Shown here one piece after another: positions 1 through 9,700 of a stretch of DNA of 15,546 nucleotides. A program made the translations under genes and the position numbers. The notes beneath the pieces are model-generated. The model was not told the DNA's origin and did not search any database. It saw nothing but the letters and a program-made list of their open reading frames with translations. The DNA is from CAMCXT01 sp046302715. GTDB lineage: Bacteria > Bacteroidota > Bacteroidia > M30B66. Position 1 is the first letter of the stretch; every line of letters starts with the position of its first letter. The DNA lies in the NCBI GenBank assembly GCA_046302715.1, contig JBKCHQ010000153.1:1-15546 (forward strand), written 5' to 3'.

Positions 1-1253
1 CCTTCCAACCTACGGCAACGGCTTAATGCTACGTAAGTTTGGCCCGGTGCAAATGCTTTGGCAGTATCTACCACTGCGCGGTCGAAGGTAAGCCCCTGAC
101 TTTTATGTATTGTAATGGCCCAGGCCAAACGCAGTGGGTATTGGTAAAAACGGCCCAAGGTATCTTTACGGATGGCGTTTTTGTCGGAGTCGTAACCGTA
201 TTGCTGATATTCCCATACATCGCGGGCCACTTCGATATATTCTTCGTTGTCGCAGCGTATGGTTATTAAGTCGGTTTCCTTGTCAAACAAATGTACCCAG
301 CCAATTTTGCCATTAAAGTAATTCAGCTCCTTGTTGTTGCGAATAAACATCACCTGCGCGCCAATTTTTAATTCGAGCTCCACATCAGCAGGGTAGAGGT
401 GCTTAGGGAATTCGTCAATAATGCGGGCCTTAAACCATAGGCTGGGCGATTCGATTTTGTCGAGCTGGCGGGCATTAATCCTGTTTGCCTGCGCCACATG
501 TGTGGTGAGGGTGATGTATCCTTCGCCGGGTTGTTCAGACAATTTGAAGTTGTGCCGTGTATTGAGCAGTGCCGCGTGTTCTGAAGATAGAAAGCCACTT
601 CGTATCTCGTTGAGGATGCTTAAGAAAGCAGGGTCATCCTGACGGTAAACCGTATTGAGTTCTATGGGGATGTAGCCGGCCTGTTTCAAGGCACGCGATT
701 CAAAAAAGTAGCCCGAAGGATAACAGCGCGTAACATAGGGCAATTCGGCCTCTGTGATAACGGGCGGCAGCTGGTTTAAATCGCCGCACAGCAATAATTG
801 CAAGCCTCCAAAGGGTTGAGAACTTTTTCGGTAACGCTTTAAAATGAGATCAATAGCGTCCAGCAAATCGCAGCGAACCATACTTATTTCATCAATGATT
901 AGCAGTTCGAGGCGCTGCAGTATGCGCACTTTTTCTTTATTAAGCCGAACGCTGCGTGAAAGTGTAAATGCGTTTTCGAAGTTATGACCGTTTATGCGCG
1001 GTAAATGGCCTTCTGGGAGATAAGTAAAGGGATGTAATTTAAAAAACGAATGGATGGTGCTGCCGCCGGCATTGATTGCGGCTACTCCGGTGGGAGCGAT
1101 AAGTGCATTGTTTTTCCATACGGTAGCGCATAGTTCTTTAATAAGTGTGGTTTTTCCAGTTCCTGCCTTACCGGTGAGGAAAATATGGGCATTGGTAAAT
1201 TGCACCAGTTGGCGGAGGCGTTCGGATGGATTATCGGACAAATTGAGCGTCAT
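1..1253 (-). CDS. PIF1/RecD2-like superfamily 1 DNA helicase, N-terminal 417 residues (cut at window start)
   Basis: I translated the minus strand codon by codon from the ATG at 1253 to the window edge and found 417 residues with no stop or frameshift. SF1 helicase motifs appear in order: Walker A GKAGTGKTT (about residues 28-36), Walker B LIIDEISM (118-125), motif III GDLNQLPPV (157-165), the VYRQ arginine motif (202-205), ITIHKSQGLTF (380-390) and YVALSRC (407-413). This is the layout of PIF1/RecD2-type ATP-dependent 5'-3' helicases, which in Bacteroidota are usually annotated as 'AAA family ATPase'. The protein should act on DNA in the cytoplasm, in repair, replication or recombination. 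The C-terminus lies outside the window, so any accessory domain is unseen. An in-frame ATG at 1304 would add 17 residues. I prefer 1253 because the residues just after it lead straight into the helicase fold. The gene is divergent from parE. The family is sure; the exact role is not. Confidence 0.93.
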   Translation of the reverse strand, partial: MTLNLSDNPSERLRQLVQFTNAHIFLTGKAGTGKTTLIKELCATVWKNNALIAPTGVAAINAGGSTIHSFFKLHPFTYLPEGHLPRINGHNFENAFTLSRSVRLNKEKVRILQRLELLIIDEISMVRCDLLDAIDLILKRYRKSSQPFGGLQLLLCGDLNQLPPVITEAELPYVTRCYPSGYFFESRALKQAGYIPIELNTVYRQDDPAFLSILNEIRSGFLSSEHAALLNTRHNFKLSEQPGEGYITLTTHVAQANRINARQLDKIESPSLWFKARIIDEFPKHLYPADVELELKIGAQVMFIRNNKELNYFNGKIGWVHLFDKETDLITIRCDNEEYIEVARDVWEYQQYGYDSDKNAIRKDTLGRFYQYPLRLAWAITIHKSQGLTFDRAVVDTAKAFAPGQTYVALSRCRRLE

Positions 1254-1531
1254 AGGGTTTACATGGATTATCCGATACAGGGCATTCGAATTTCGGCATT
1301 TCATTTCAGTTTGCTTCAAACAGGAGCCAACTTAAGCGTATGTATTTGACTAACTATTGATTATACTTCTAACATGAATGTTGGTAAGTAATCAAATAAA
1401 TTCTTGAGAAGGAGAAAGGCAAAACAACCATTCTTGCCGTAGACAATAGTTTTCTAGTTTTCCACATTCTTTGTTTGCTAAAAAAGCTAAATCCATCGGC
1501 AAGGCTCCAAAGCATTGTTTAATTTTGTTTT
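1254..1531. other. Divergent spacer between helicase gene and parE
   Basis: This 278-bp AT-rich gap lies between two divergent genes and must hold both promoters. I see no convincing gene or structural RNA. TAATTTTG at 1520-1527 matches the Bacteroidota -7 consensus TAnnTTTG, but it ends only four bases before the parE ATG and lacks a TTG-type -33 box at the expected distance, so I do not call it. The 5-7 base complementary segments GGCAA (1418-1422), CTTGCCG (1433-1439) and CGGCAAG (1497-1503) could pair, but are short enough to be chance. A single TTTTCCACA at 1458-1466 resembles a DnaA box with one mismatch and has no companion. Confidence 0.5.
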
Positions 1532-3391
1532 ATGGCACAGCAAACCGATCACAATTATTCCGAAGACTCCATTAAATCGCTCGACTGGAAAGAGCATATT
1601 CGCTTGCGTCCGGGCATGTACATTGGTAAGTTGGGCGATGGCTCCTCACTCGATGACGGGGTATATGTATTATTGAAAGAAGCCATCGACAATTGTATTG
1701 ATGAGTTTGTGATGGGGTATGGAAAGAAGATTGAAATTACCATAAAAGATCGCGTTGTGCGGGTACGCGATTATGGCCGCGGCATTCCACTCGGAAAGGT
1801 GGTAGATGTGGTTTCGAAAATTAATACAGGCGCCAAATACGATTCGGTGGCGTTTAAAAAGTCGGTAGGGTTAAATGGAGTTGGTACCAAAGCGGTGAAT
1901 GCGCTGTCGGCTCATTTTACCGTTCAGAGCGTGCGCGATGGGCAGATAAAATTTGCCGAGTTTAATCGTGGCGAACTCACGCGCGAAGATGCCATTACCG
2001 AAACCAAAGATCAGCGTGGTACAGCGGTTTCGTTCTTTCCGGATGAAGACATTTTTGGCAATTTTAAGTACCTCAATGAGCATGTCGAAAAAATGCTTTG
2101 GAATTATGCCTATCTCAATACGGGATTGAGCATTATTTACAACGGACAAACCTATAAGTCGGAACGTGGTTTATATGATTTGCTGGAACAAAATCTCTCT
2201 GGCGAGCCTTTGTATCCCATCATTCATCTTAAAGGCGAAGACATCGAAATTGCACTAACGCATGGCAATCAATACGGTGAGGAGTATTATTCCTTTGTAA
2301 ACGGCCAGCATACTACACAGGGCGGTACCCATCAAGGTGCTTTACGCGAGGCCCTGGTAAAAGTCTTGCGAGATTTTTACAAGAAAGATTTCGATCCTGC
2401 CGATATTCGTCAGTCTATTATTGCGGCTATTAGCATTAAGGTAATTGAGCCGGTATTTGAGTCGCAAACCAAAACCAAGCTAGGCTCGCAGAACATGGCA
2501 CCCGATGGGATGGCCATTCGCACTTTTGTACTCGATTTTCTTAAGAAAGAGCTCGACAATTTCCTGCATAAAAATCAGGAAATGGCAGAGTCCATCCTTC
2601 AAAAAATACTGCAAAGCGAAAAAGAGCGCAAAGATTTAAGCGGTATCAGAAAACTGGCGCGCGAAAGGGCTAAAAAAGTAAGTCTGCACAATAAGAAATT
2701 GCGCGATTGTCGCTTGCATTACAACAGCAGCCACGCCGATCGGTTGAACACCACCTTGTTTATTACCGAGGGCGATTCGGCTTCGGGTTCCATCACTAAA
2801 AGCCGCGATGTAAATACTCAGGCAGTATTCAGTTTAAAAGGTAAGCCGCTTAATTGTTATGGCCTCACCAAAAAGATTGTTTACGAAAACGAGGAATTTA
2901 ACCTGCTTCAAAGTGCGTTGAATATCGAAGATGGATTGGAGAACTTGCGTTACAACAACATCGTAATTGCCACCGATGCCGATGTGGACGGTATGCACAT
3001 ACGCTTGCTGATGATCACATTTTTTCTGCAGTTTTTTCCCGATTTAGTCAAAAACGGACATTTATACATTCTGCAAACGCCCTTATTTAGAGTGCGCAAT
3101 AAAAAAGAAACAGTTTACTGTTACAGCGATGAAGAGCGACGAAATGCTATTGCCAGCTTGGGAAAAAATCCGGAGATTACCCGATTTAAAGGCTTGGGTG
3201 AAATTTCGCCCGATGAATTCAAGCATTTTATTGGTAAAGACATTAGACTCGAGCCTGTAATTTACGGACGAAATGAAAATTTACCACAACTGCTTGAGTT
3301 TTACATGGGCAAAAACACACCCGATCGCCAGCTGTTTATTATAGATAACTTAAAAGTAGAGAAGGATTTGGTGGAGGAATTGACAGAGTAA
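1532..3391 (+). CDS. parE: DNA topoisomerase IV subunit B (ATPase/TOPRIM subunit)
   Basis: This is the ATP-driven B subunit of topoisomerase IV, which with ParC decatenates and relaxes DNA by double-strand passage. The 619 residues carry the GHKL ATPase signatures: the N box EAIDNCIDEF (50-59), DYGRGIP (80-86) and GLNGVGTKAVNALS (113-126). The QTKTKLGS loop (312-319) supplies the lysine that contacts ATP phosphate in this family. The TOPRIM domain follows, with ITEGDSASGS (411-420), GKPLN (437-441), the metal-binding TDADVDG (481-487) and RFKGLGE (551-557). The N-terminal phrase LDWKEHIRLRPGMYIG is typical of Bacteroidota ParE and differs from their GyrB, and the length fits ParE. The ATG at 1532 gives the normal family N-terminus; no Shine-Dalgarno sequence is visible. 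parC, often next door in this phylum, is not downstream: a convergent lipoprotein gene is there instead. Confidence 0.95.
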   Translation: MAQQTDHNYSEDSIKSLDWKEHIRLRPGMYIGKLGDGSSLDDGVYVLLKEAIDNCIDEFVMGYGKKIEITIKDRVVRVRDYGRGIPLGKVVDVVSKINTGAKYDSVAFKKSVGLNGVGTKAVNALSAHFTVQSVRDGQIKFAEFNRGELTREDAITETKDQRGTAVSFFPDEDIFGNFKYLNEHVEKMLWNYAYLNTGLSIIYNGQTYKSERGLYDLLEQNLSGEPLYPIIHLKGEDIEIALTHGNQYGEEYYSFVNGQHTTQGGTHQGALREALVKVLRDFYKKDFDPADIRQSIIAAISIKVIEPVFESQTKTKLGSQNMAPDGMAIRTFVLDFLKKELDNFLHKNQEMAESILQKILQSEKERKDLSGIRKLARERAKKVSLHNKKLRDCRLHYNSSHADRLNTTLFITEGDSASGSITKSRDVNTQAVFSLKGKPLNCYGLTKKIVYENEEFNLLQSALNIEDGLENLRYNNIVIATDADVDGMHIRLLMITFFLQFFPDLVKNGHLYILQTPLFRVRNKKETVYCYSDEERRNAIASLGKNPEITRFKGLGEISPDEFKHFIGKDIRLEPVIYGRNENLPQLLEFYMGKNTPDRQLFIIDNLKVEKDLVEELTE

Positions 3392-3396
3392 CCAGT

Positions 3397-3411
3397 TTCC
3401 CATAATGGGAA
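3397..3411. terminator. Palindrome between convergent parE and lipoprotein genes
   Basis: TTCCCAT-A-ATGGGAA is a perfect 7-bp inverted repeat around one base. It fills most of the 20-bp gap between the parE stop (3389-3391) and the lipoprotein stop (3412-3414). As RNA it would form about five pairs, TTCCC/GGGAA, with a 5-base loop on either strand. Its place suggests a small bidirectional terminator, but the stem is short and neither side has a clear U tract. Confidence 0.35.
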
Positions 3412-3987
3412 TTATTGCGGATCATCTGCACTGTTCATGTCCTCTTTCATTTTCTGAAATTCCTCTTTGGCCTTGTCCATAAACTCGGAGGCTTCCTGTT
3501 TCATTCGGGCGGCATCCTCTTTTACAGCAGGTAAGTTTTTAAATTCCTCAAACGATTTATTGAACTCTTCTTTAGCTTTTTGCAGGTTTACATTATTGCC
3601 TAAATCGAGCTGATCTTTAACTTTCGAAAGCTCTTCCATGGCTTTAAAAGATATGTTTGTCCATTTATCTTTGGAATAAGCCATAATTTTATCCAATTTT
3701 TCTTTCAAAGCGGCGCGTTCTTCAACGGTTCCGTTTTTAACAGATTCGGCATACTCGTTAAAAGTACGCTTATATTCTTCCATCGCGTCTTCGGCGGTTT
3801 GGAGTTGTGTTGAATCAAAAGCACCATCTGACGAAGACGCATTACTTGCTTCTGAATCGGTGTTTGTTGATTCCTCCTCGGATGGCGATGTTGTTTCGGT
3901 GTTATTATTTCCTACATACGAATCGCCGCAAGACCCCAAAAATATAAGCATCGCCAATATGGTGGTAGCAAGAAATGGAATTTTCAT
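3412..3987 (-). CDS. Small charged helical lipoprotein, unknown function
   Basis: I do not recognise a named family. The 191 residues start with a lipoprotein signal peptide: a hydrophobic stretch (residues 4-17) ending in the lipobox LGSC, with Cys20 as the expected lipidated residue. Residues 21-60 are a low-complexity Ser/Thr/Glu/Asn linker. Residues 61-185 are almost all Glu, Lys, Ala, Met, Phe and Asp in heptad-like or 11-residue amphipathic patterns, as in EEFNKSFEEFKNL and KAKEEFQKMKEDM, predicting long helices or a coiled coil like apolipoprotein-type repeats. It is probably anchored to the outer or inner membrane. The residues after Cys20 (GDSYVG) do not clearly match the acidic surface-export signal of Bacteroidota, so periplasmic exposure is as likely as surface exposure. 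It converges on parE and follows tRNA-Arg on the same strand. Confidence 0.8.
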   Translation of the reverse strand: MKIPFLATTILAMLIFLGSCGDSYVGNNNTETTSPSEEESTNTDSEASNASSSDGAFDSTQLQTAEDAMEEYKRTFNEYAESVKNGTVEERAALKEKLDKIMAYSKDKWTNISFKAMEELSKVKDQLDLGNNVNLQKAKEEFNKSFEEFKNLPAVKEDAARMKQEASEFMDKAKEEFQKMKEDMNSADDPQ

Positions 3988-4067
3988 AAGGGATTAGATA
4001 AAGGTATAGTCTAAAACTAAACGAACACTACAGTTATAATCATTAATGATACTAAAGTGAAGTTTAG

Positions 4068-4141
4068 TGATCCCGGTTGGACTCGAACCAACGACCCACA
4101 GCTTAGAAGGCTGTTGCTCTATCCAGCTGAGCTACGGGACC
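4068..4141 (-). tRNA. tRNA-Arg (anticodon TCT)
   Basis: The minus strand folds into a complete 74-nt cloverleaf. The acceptor stem is GGTCCCG/CGGGATC with one G-U pair, followed by T8 A9, a D arm GCTC/GAGC with loop AGCTGGATA, an anticodon stem ACAGC/GCTGT with loop CTTCTAA, a 5-base variable loop GGGTC, and a T arm GTTGG/CCAAC with loop TTCGAGT. The discriminator base is A. The anticodon TCT (genomic 4105-4107) reads AGA, and probably AGG by wobble, so the charge is arginine. CCA is not encoded and must be added after transcription. It lies between the divergent barrel-protein gene and the lipoprotein gene. Confidence 0.97.
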
Positions 4142-4153
4142 TTTATTTGTGCG

Positions 4154-4161
4154 CAAATATA
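4154..4161 (-). promoter_or_regulatory. -7 box of the tRNA-Arg promoter
   Basis: Read on the minus strand this is TATATTTG, an exact match to the Bacteroidota sigma-ABfr -7 consensus TAnnTTTG. It ends 12 bases before the first base of the tRNA, so transcription would start a few bases upstream of the mature 5' end. The -33 region, 17-19 bases further up, holds only a T run (TTTTT) rather than a clear TTTG. The box and position are seen; promoter activity is inferred. Confidence 0.5.
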
Positions 4162-4273
4162 GAAAAATCGGTTTGTTTAAAAACATCTTGGCAGCTTTCT
4201 CGTTGCTATTGTTTCACAATGGTATTGAGCAGGTTGAAAAAAAATGGCAACTTGCGGTCCGAAAATTTGCAGG

Positions 4274-6724
4274 ATGTTTCGCAGTATTAGATTCTTATTA
4301 GTTGTTCTATCTCAGTGTATTTCATGTGTAACATGGGCACAGCGAAACCAAATAATCGGTAAGGTTATTGACGATAAGTCGGGGCAATCGGTACCCTTTG
4401 CCACCGTATCGGTTTTTTCCCCTAAAGACAGTTTGCTTGGTGGGGCATTAACGGCCGAAAATGGTTCATTTACGGTAGATCGTCTCCCGGCAGGGCAGGC
4501 CAGGGTTAAAATCAGCTTTATTGGCTATCAGGCCGTTTGGCAACAAATTATGCTGCAAGGTGCAACTTCGGTAAAGGATATTGGCAACATCCGCATTAAA
4601 CCCGACCCGGCCCAGCTTGGCGAGGTCGAAATTGAAGCCGAAAAATCGACCGTGCTACTTGGCATCGATCGCCGCGTTTATAATGTTGACAAAGATTTAA
4701 GTACACGAGGCGCCATGGCCATTGATGCCATGAAAAATATCCCAGGATTGATCGTTGGCCCCGATAATAGCCTCACTTTACGCAACCAAAGTCCGACCAT
4801 ATTTGTGGATGGAAGGCCTACCATGATGAATCTCGACCAAATTCCGGCCGATGATATTGAACGCATCGAAATCATAACCAATCCCTCTGCAAAATATGTT
4901 GCCGACGCCACTGGAGGTATTGTGAATGTGGTGTTGAAGAAAAATCTCAATCCTGGCTATTTCGGAAGTCTTGCAGGCGGTATGGGCACCAATAACCGTT
5001 ATTCATTAAACGGAAGTGCAAGTATTCGCGAAAAAAAGCTGAGTTTGCAGCTTGCAGCAGGCTATAATACCAGCGGCAATACCAATAATGGAACATCATC
5101 GCGCCGAAATTTGCTGGATGGGGTAACCCTAGATGGTTATCGGCAGGATAATCAAAATCAAACCCAACGTGGCGGCTACAATATAAGGGTGCAAACCGAT
5201 TATAAAACATCCATTCGTTCGCTGTTGAGTGCTTCGCTGAGTTATATGGATAATACCATTTCCGTGAGGGAAAATCAATTCTATAACTTTTACGACGCAT
5301 CCGATGCTGTGCTTAATGGCGGAAATCGTCAAAACAGGCAAGAAGTGACCTGGGCGAGTTATACTGCAGGGCTGAACTTTCGAAAAACATTTCCCAAGCA
5401 GGGCAAGGAATTCACAGCCGATCTTAGTTTGACCGGTTCGCGTAATTCCAACTTTGCCAATTATAAAACGTTTGACGAAGCTTTCGATACCTATCCCGAG
5501 GTGCAAATACAGCAGATTAACCAAGGTAAACGAGGCGCTCAGCTTTGGGCTGCACAGTTTGATTATGTAAATCCGATTAACAATGATTCGTATATCGAAT
5601 GGGGAGGAAGGGCAGCCTACAAGTACAGTTTTTCGGATTATGACGTAAGCTACACCGATTTAATAACGAATGTAGTTACAGCCGATACGGGTTTGAGCGA
5701 TGCTGTGCGCATTGATGATTTTGTGGGTGCTGCCTATTTCAATTATGCCGGTAAATGGAAAAGTATAGGCTACCAGGCGGGCATACGCTACGAACATACC
5801 TATTTCGAAGGGCGTGTACTCAATAGCGGCGAGGTGTTTTCGTATATCTATCCTAAATCAATAAGAGAAGCTGACAAGGTGCTGTTTCCAGCACTTTATT
5901 TATCGAAACGCTGGAATGATAAACATGAAATGCAGCTCAATTTTTCGCGTAAAATAGGCCGACCGGGCTGGATGCAGTTAATCCCTTTTATCATGTTTGC
6001 CGACCGACAGAGCGTACAAATTGGTAATCCGGTATTGGGACCTGAGTTTATCAACCTTGCCGAGTGGAACTACAGCTATACCGCCGAAAAATTTAGTACG
6101 TTGAGTAGTATTTACGGGCGTCAAACGCTTTATTCTATTACCAATGTAGTGTATCCGCTCGAAAGCAATCCAGAGGTAGTGGTATCTACCTATGCCAATG
6201 GACGTAATAAGAACGATTTGGGATTTGAAAATACGTTAAAGGGAAGCTTCTCATCTAAATTAGAGGGAAACCTTAATGCCAATGTGTTTTATACGCGTAC
6301 CGATTTGGAGCAAAATGGTGTAGCCTTTAAAAACGAGGGTTGGAGCTGGAATGCTAAGGCAGCATTAACTTGGAAAATGCACGAAAAATCGAGCCTTCAA
6401 ATCAATGGAAATTACGAAGCGCCGCGAATTATTCCGCAGGGTAGAGTAGTGGAGATATGGTCGTTGGATGCCACGCTAAACGTTAATTTCACCAAAAAGT
6501 TAAGTCTCACTACTACCGTATCGGATATCTTTAATACCCGCGTTTTTGGTACCATTTACCTAACGCCCACTTTTGAGCAAAAGACCGTTCGACGCTGGGA
6601 ATCGCGGCATGTGCGCTTTATGCTCACCTGGAAATTTGGCGAGCCCGATGTATCGGTATTCAGACGCCGCAGCAACGGCCGTCGCAGTCCGGGTTCGGGT
6701 GGTTCGGAGATGCAGGAGATGTGA
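4274..6724 (+). CDS. Outer-membrane beta-barrel protein with carboxypeptidase-regulatory-like and plug domains (TonB-receptor-like, OMP_b-brl_3 type)
   Basis: From the ATG at 4274 the product has 816 residues. A signal peptide (1-22, cleavage after WA) is followed by a CarboxypepD_reg-like domain (about 25-110: IIGKVIDDKSGQSVPFATV, later GSFTVDRLPAG and SFIGYQ). Next comes a plug-like domain (about 115-222) with IDAMKNIPGL, TIFVDGRP and DDIERIEIITNPSAKY. The remainder is a barrel of alternating Tyr/Asn/Ser-rich strands, including NFSRKIGRPGW (about 555-566), GNPVLGPEF (about 584-592) and a last strand HVRFMLTWKFG near 780. This is the architecture of the Bacteroidota 'outer membrane beta-barrel family' related to TonB-dependent receptors. 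It probably imports or exports a ligand through the outer membrane; the substrate is unknown. A 28-residue Arg/Ser/Gly-rich tail follows the last strand. An ATG at 4244 is also in frame, but 4274 places the signal peptide at the start. No SusD partner is nearby. Confidence 0.88.
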   Translation: MFRSIRFLLVVLSQCISCVTWAQRNQIIGKVIDDKSGQSVPFATVSVFSPKDSLLGGALTAENGSFTVDRLPAGQARVKISFIGYQAVWQQIMLQGATSVKDIGNIRIKPDPAQLGEVEIEAEKSTVLLGIDRRVYNVDKDLSTRGAMAIDAMKNIPGLIVGPDNSLTLRNQSPTIFVDGRPTMMNLDQIPADDIERIEIITNPSAKYVADATGGIVNVVLKKNLNPGYFGSLAGGMGTNNRYSLNGSASIREKKLSLQLAAGYNTSGNTNNGTSSRRNLLDGVTLDGYRQDNQNQTQRGGYNIRVQTDYKTSIRSLLSASLSYMDNTISVRENQFYNFYDASDAVLNGGNRQNRQEVTWASYTAGLNFRKTFPKQGKEFTADLSLTGSRNSNFANYKTFDEAFDTYPEVQIQQINQGKRGAQLWAAQFDYVNPINNDSYIEWGGRAAYKYSFSDYDVSYTDLITNVVTADTGLSDAVRIDDFVGAAYFNYAGKWKSIGYQAGIRYEHTYFEGRVLNSGEVFSYIYPKSIREADKVLFPALYLSKRWNDKHEMQLNFSRKIGRPGWMQLIPFIMFADRQSVQIGNPVLGPEFINLAEWNYSYTAEKFSTLSSIYGRQTLYSITNVVYPLESNPEVVVSTYANGRNKNDLGFENTLKGSFSSKLEGNLNANVFYTRTDLEQNGVAFKNEGWSWNAKAALTWKMHEKSSLQINGNYEAPRIIPQGRVVEIWSLDATLNVNFTKKLSLTTTVSDIFNTRVFGTIYLTPTFEQKTVRRWESRHVRFMLTWKFGEPDVSVFRRRSNGRRSPGSGGSEMQEM

Positions 6725-6758
6725 TGTTCGATTTACGATTTTCGAAATACGATATTCA

Positions 6759-6772
6759 GAAATTGCAATTTC
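6759..6772. terminator. Palindrome between convergent barrel and 1475-residue protein genes
   Basis: GAAATTGCAATTTC is a perfect 14-bp palindrome in the 67-bp gap between two converging long genes. A second short one, TTTCGAAA, lies at 6740-6747. Position and symmetry fit a shared terminator, but as RNA the stem would be AT-rich with almost no loop, so it could equally be a protein-binding site or chance. Confidence 0.28.
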
Positions 6773-6791
6773 ATTATAAGAAACTTAAGAA

Positions 6792-9700
6792 TCACCGCTC
6801 CATAAAGTCACGTTTCCTTTTTTCAACTCCAATCATAAAGGAATAGGGTGGACCGCCATTTTCGCCGTCCACCGAACGTTTTTTCGAATCCAGTTCGCGA
6901 ATTATCTTATTGAAATTTTCATCACCGCCAATCACGTTCATCACATTGCGGCTGTAGTTAAAGAAATACCATTTCTGCGATTCGCATTCGAGATACAAAT
7001 TGAGAACATCGCCACCTCTCTTTTTCACCAGTTCTATTTTGCCTTTAATGACTTTGTTGAAAGGTGATTTCCCCATGTTTGAAAGATGCAACCATCCTTC
7101 AGAAACGTATGAGTTATATTCGGCGTTCCACTTGAGTTCTACATTGGTAAAAACCAAGCTATGATTTAATTCGTCGGGGAATTTCTTTATCACCCCCGAA
7201 CTTCCCATTTCTCTGAATAATTTATCGGCAGATTCCTTGCCTATCAATCGGGTCATTGATTTTTTATAGTCCTCCGAACTTACATCAGAAGCCTGCAATC
7301 CAGTAGTGGCCAAAATGGTTTCTTCCATATGCTTCCACAGTTCGGGTGCCAGGAAAAAATCGAGTGCAATGTTAGTTTTGATGCTAGTTTCGTTTTTAAC
7401 CGTACCGTGATTAATTTTTCCGTAGGAAGCAACTTTAACTTGACCCAGATCGAGGCCGAAGGAAATTTTACCTTCGCCATTCATATCACAATTAAGCTGG
7501 TTCATGGCGAGATAATCATCGGCTAAAGCAGCATTTTGGTATTTTTCCTTGGTAGTCAATCGGTATTCCGAGGTGCCTTTATCGAAGGTTAAAATTCCAC
7601 GCGACGTGAACAATTCAACATCTCCGGTTTTTTGCTTCTTACTTAAAAACACAGGATCAACATAGAATGTAGAATCTTTTACAAGCACCAATCCGGCGAT
7701 TAATTTCTCACCATCCACCGATTTGGGTAAGGAATCGATTGGGATTTGAATATTGGAGGGATCAATCTCCGTTTTGAATTTAAACCAGGCTCGTTCTGCT
7801 TTAGCGCATTTATGAACGATGCGTGCGCCTCCCGTAAAGGTGAGAAATTTAGAAGGCCCCCACAAACGGGCTTCGCCTTTAAATTCAAATTCGGGGCTTA
7901 ATGTAAAATTGGCGGCTTCTTCAATTTTTGCAGTTCCCGTAGTATTGCCTGCCGAATCTTGAGCAATAGTTGTAAAGGTTAATTTTTGAAGTTTACCGGA
8001 AGCATCTTCGTAATCGTAATCGCCCGAGGCGGTGTATTTGTGTTTGCTAATAATATCGACCGAAGCATTATAAATGTCGTGGTATTTGGTATCGTTGTTG
8101 GCGTTTATTTTCGAGTTCTTCAGCGTGGTAATTACGGCATTACGCTCTACATCGAGTTTTTCGCCATCGGGATAAATGGTGGCATCAGCAATACGAATAA
8201 GTTTAACCCCCTGCGTACGAATGGTGCGATCGGCCATGGCATATTTGGCGCGCGGAGCCACGAAGGTAATAGAGTCCTGATCGGGCCGCACCGAAACAAA
8301 GCGCGATCCAATAAGGTCAATTTCATTCATCGATGAGTTCATATCCACCTCATCTTTGTCCATGTACCAGCGCAGTTCGTCCATGTAAGCAATGTATTTG
8401 TTTACCGGGAATTCGATATACGAATCGGCGGCATTCGATTTAAATTGCCCCATTCGATTTTTAAAACTCACATCGGCTTTAACGTTATCGGTTTTAATAG
8501 CCACCTCCTTGGTGCCATCTTCTTTAACTACGTCGCGTGCTGTAAAAGCGAAAGAGGCGGTATCTGATTTAAAATCTTCTTTTTTAAATCTAAATTGTTT
8601 CGATTCAATTTCGGCCGATGCAAATTCGAGTGTTCCGGCTCCGGTCATACCGTCTTCGCCAATAGAAATTTTCCCTTTCAGCTTAGACTCTCCCGAGTAC
8701 ATCGAAATGGCCGTGGTGGTTTGCTTAAACTCGAATTTATTGGGTTTGTAAGGCTCCCAATGCAGCTTAACATCGGCGGCTTCAACATCGGCATATTCTA
8801 TTTTTCCCTGCGTTTCGGGCTTCACCGTAATACTCTTGCAAAATGCATTTACCGAGTCGGGGAAAAACACAAAATCCTCTGATTTTGCCGTAGTGGTAAT
8901 GTATTTAATTTCTCCCTCGCCACGAAGTCCTTTATGGCTGAGCTGCATTTTATTGATAAACGTTCCTTTACTTTGATAAATGGGCATCCCCTCGCTTTCG
9001 GTTGTGCGTTTAAAGCCCAGTGAATAATCTTCCTGAAGCCTTAATTTTTCGCGCAAATCGGGGAATATATTGGCCGAAACAAATGTACCATCAAACACAA
9101 GGCCTTCATTTGAAAAGTTATCCAAACTGTCCACTTGGTATGGATCGAGTTGAAAGTAGAAATTGCTCCGTTTGTAAACACCGCCTAAAATCGAGCCACG
9201 GTCGTAATAGGTATATGAATTTTTTACTGAATTAAAGATGGGATATTGCGCCAGTGGACGAACCCCGCTTTTGTTTATAGGGTGATCAATGAGCAAATCG
9301 CCAATTACATTTTCAATAATAGTTTTTACTTTTTTTAGCTGAATTTTTCCAAACTCATCGCGCTCGTTGGTGGCTACCCTAAGCCTTAATGAATCAACAT
9401 TTTCGAGGTTTATTTTAAATTTATCATAATCGAAATCGAATTTTTTACCGAAGAATTCAAATCGTCCTGCCATAATGCGCCCTGCAAAGTCAAAATTTCG
9501 GTTTTTACGTACAGTTAATTGCTGATTTTTTGGATAAATAACCACGTTTTGCGAATCGCTCAAAAAAATCCGCTCCACCCCGTACATCCGCAAATCGCCG
9601 TTTAGCAAACTCAATTCGGCATTGTTATCACTTCCAGAAACGTTGGAAAAAAACTGAATTACATCGTAATCCGATTTACCTGCAGCAGCCAGCAAATATT

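Noticed and set aside
1054..1335. Open frame of 93 codons on the plus strand
   Set aside because: It is antisense to the helicase N-terminus, including Walker A, so it is a shadow.
1458..1466. TTTTCCACA as a DnaA box or replication origin
   Set aside because: It is a single site with one mismatch, with no cluster and no dnaA or other origin genes nearby.
1418..1503. GGCAA / CTTGCCG / CGGCAAG complementary segments upstream of parE
   Set aside because: The pairs are only 5-7 bases long in a 278-bp gap, too weak to separate from chance.
1520..1527. TAATTTTG as the parE promoter -7 box
   Set aside because: It matches the consensus but sits directly before the ATG, with no -33 box at the right spacing; it would imply a leaderless message.
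4244..4273. Upstream ATG of the outer-membrane barrel gene
   Set aside because: Starting here adds ten polar residues (MATCGPKICR) before a normal signal peptide. The ATG at 4274 fits better, though this is not proven.
4057..4290. Open frame of 77 codons on the plus strand
   Set aside because: It lies across the antisense of tRNA-Arg and the leader of the barrel gene; its sequence is the well-known spurious translation of an antisense tRNA.
7986..8336. Open frames of 90-120 codons on the plus strand inside the 1475-residue gene
   Set aside because: They are antisense shadows of a long coding frame, with no motifs or plausible composition of their own.
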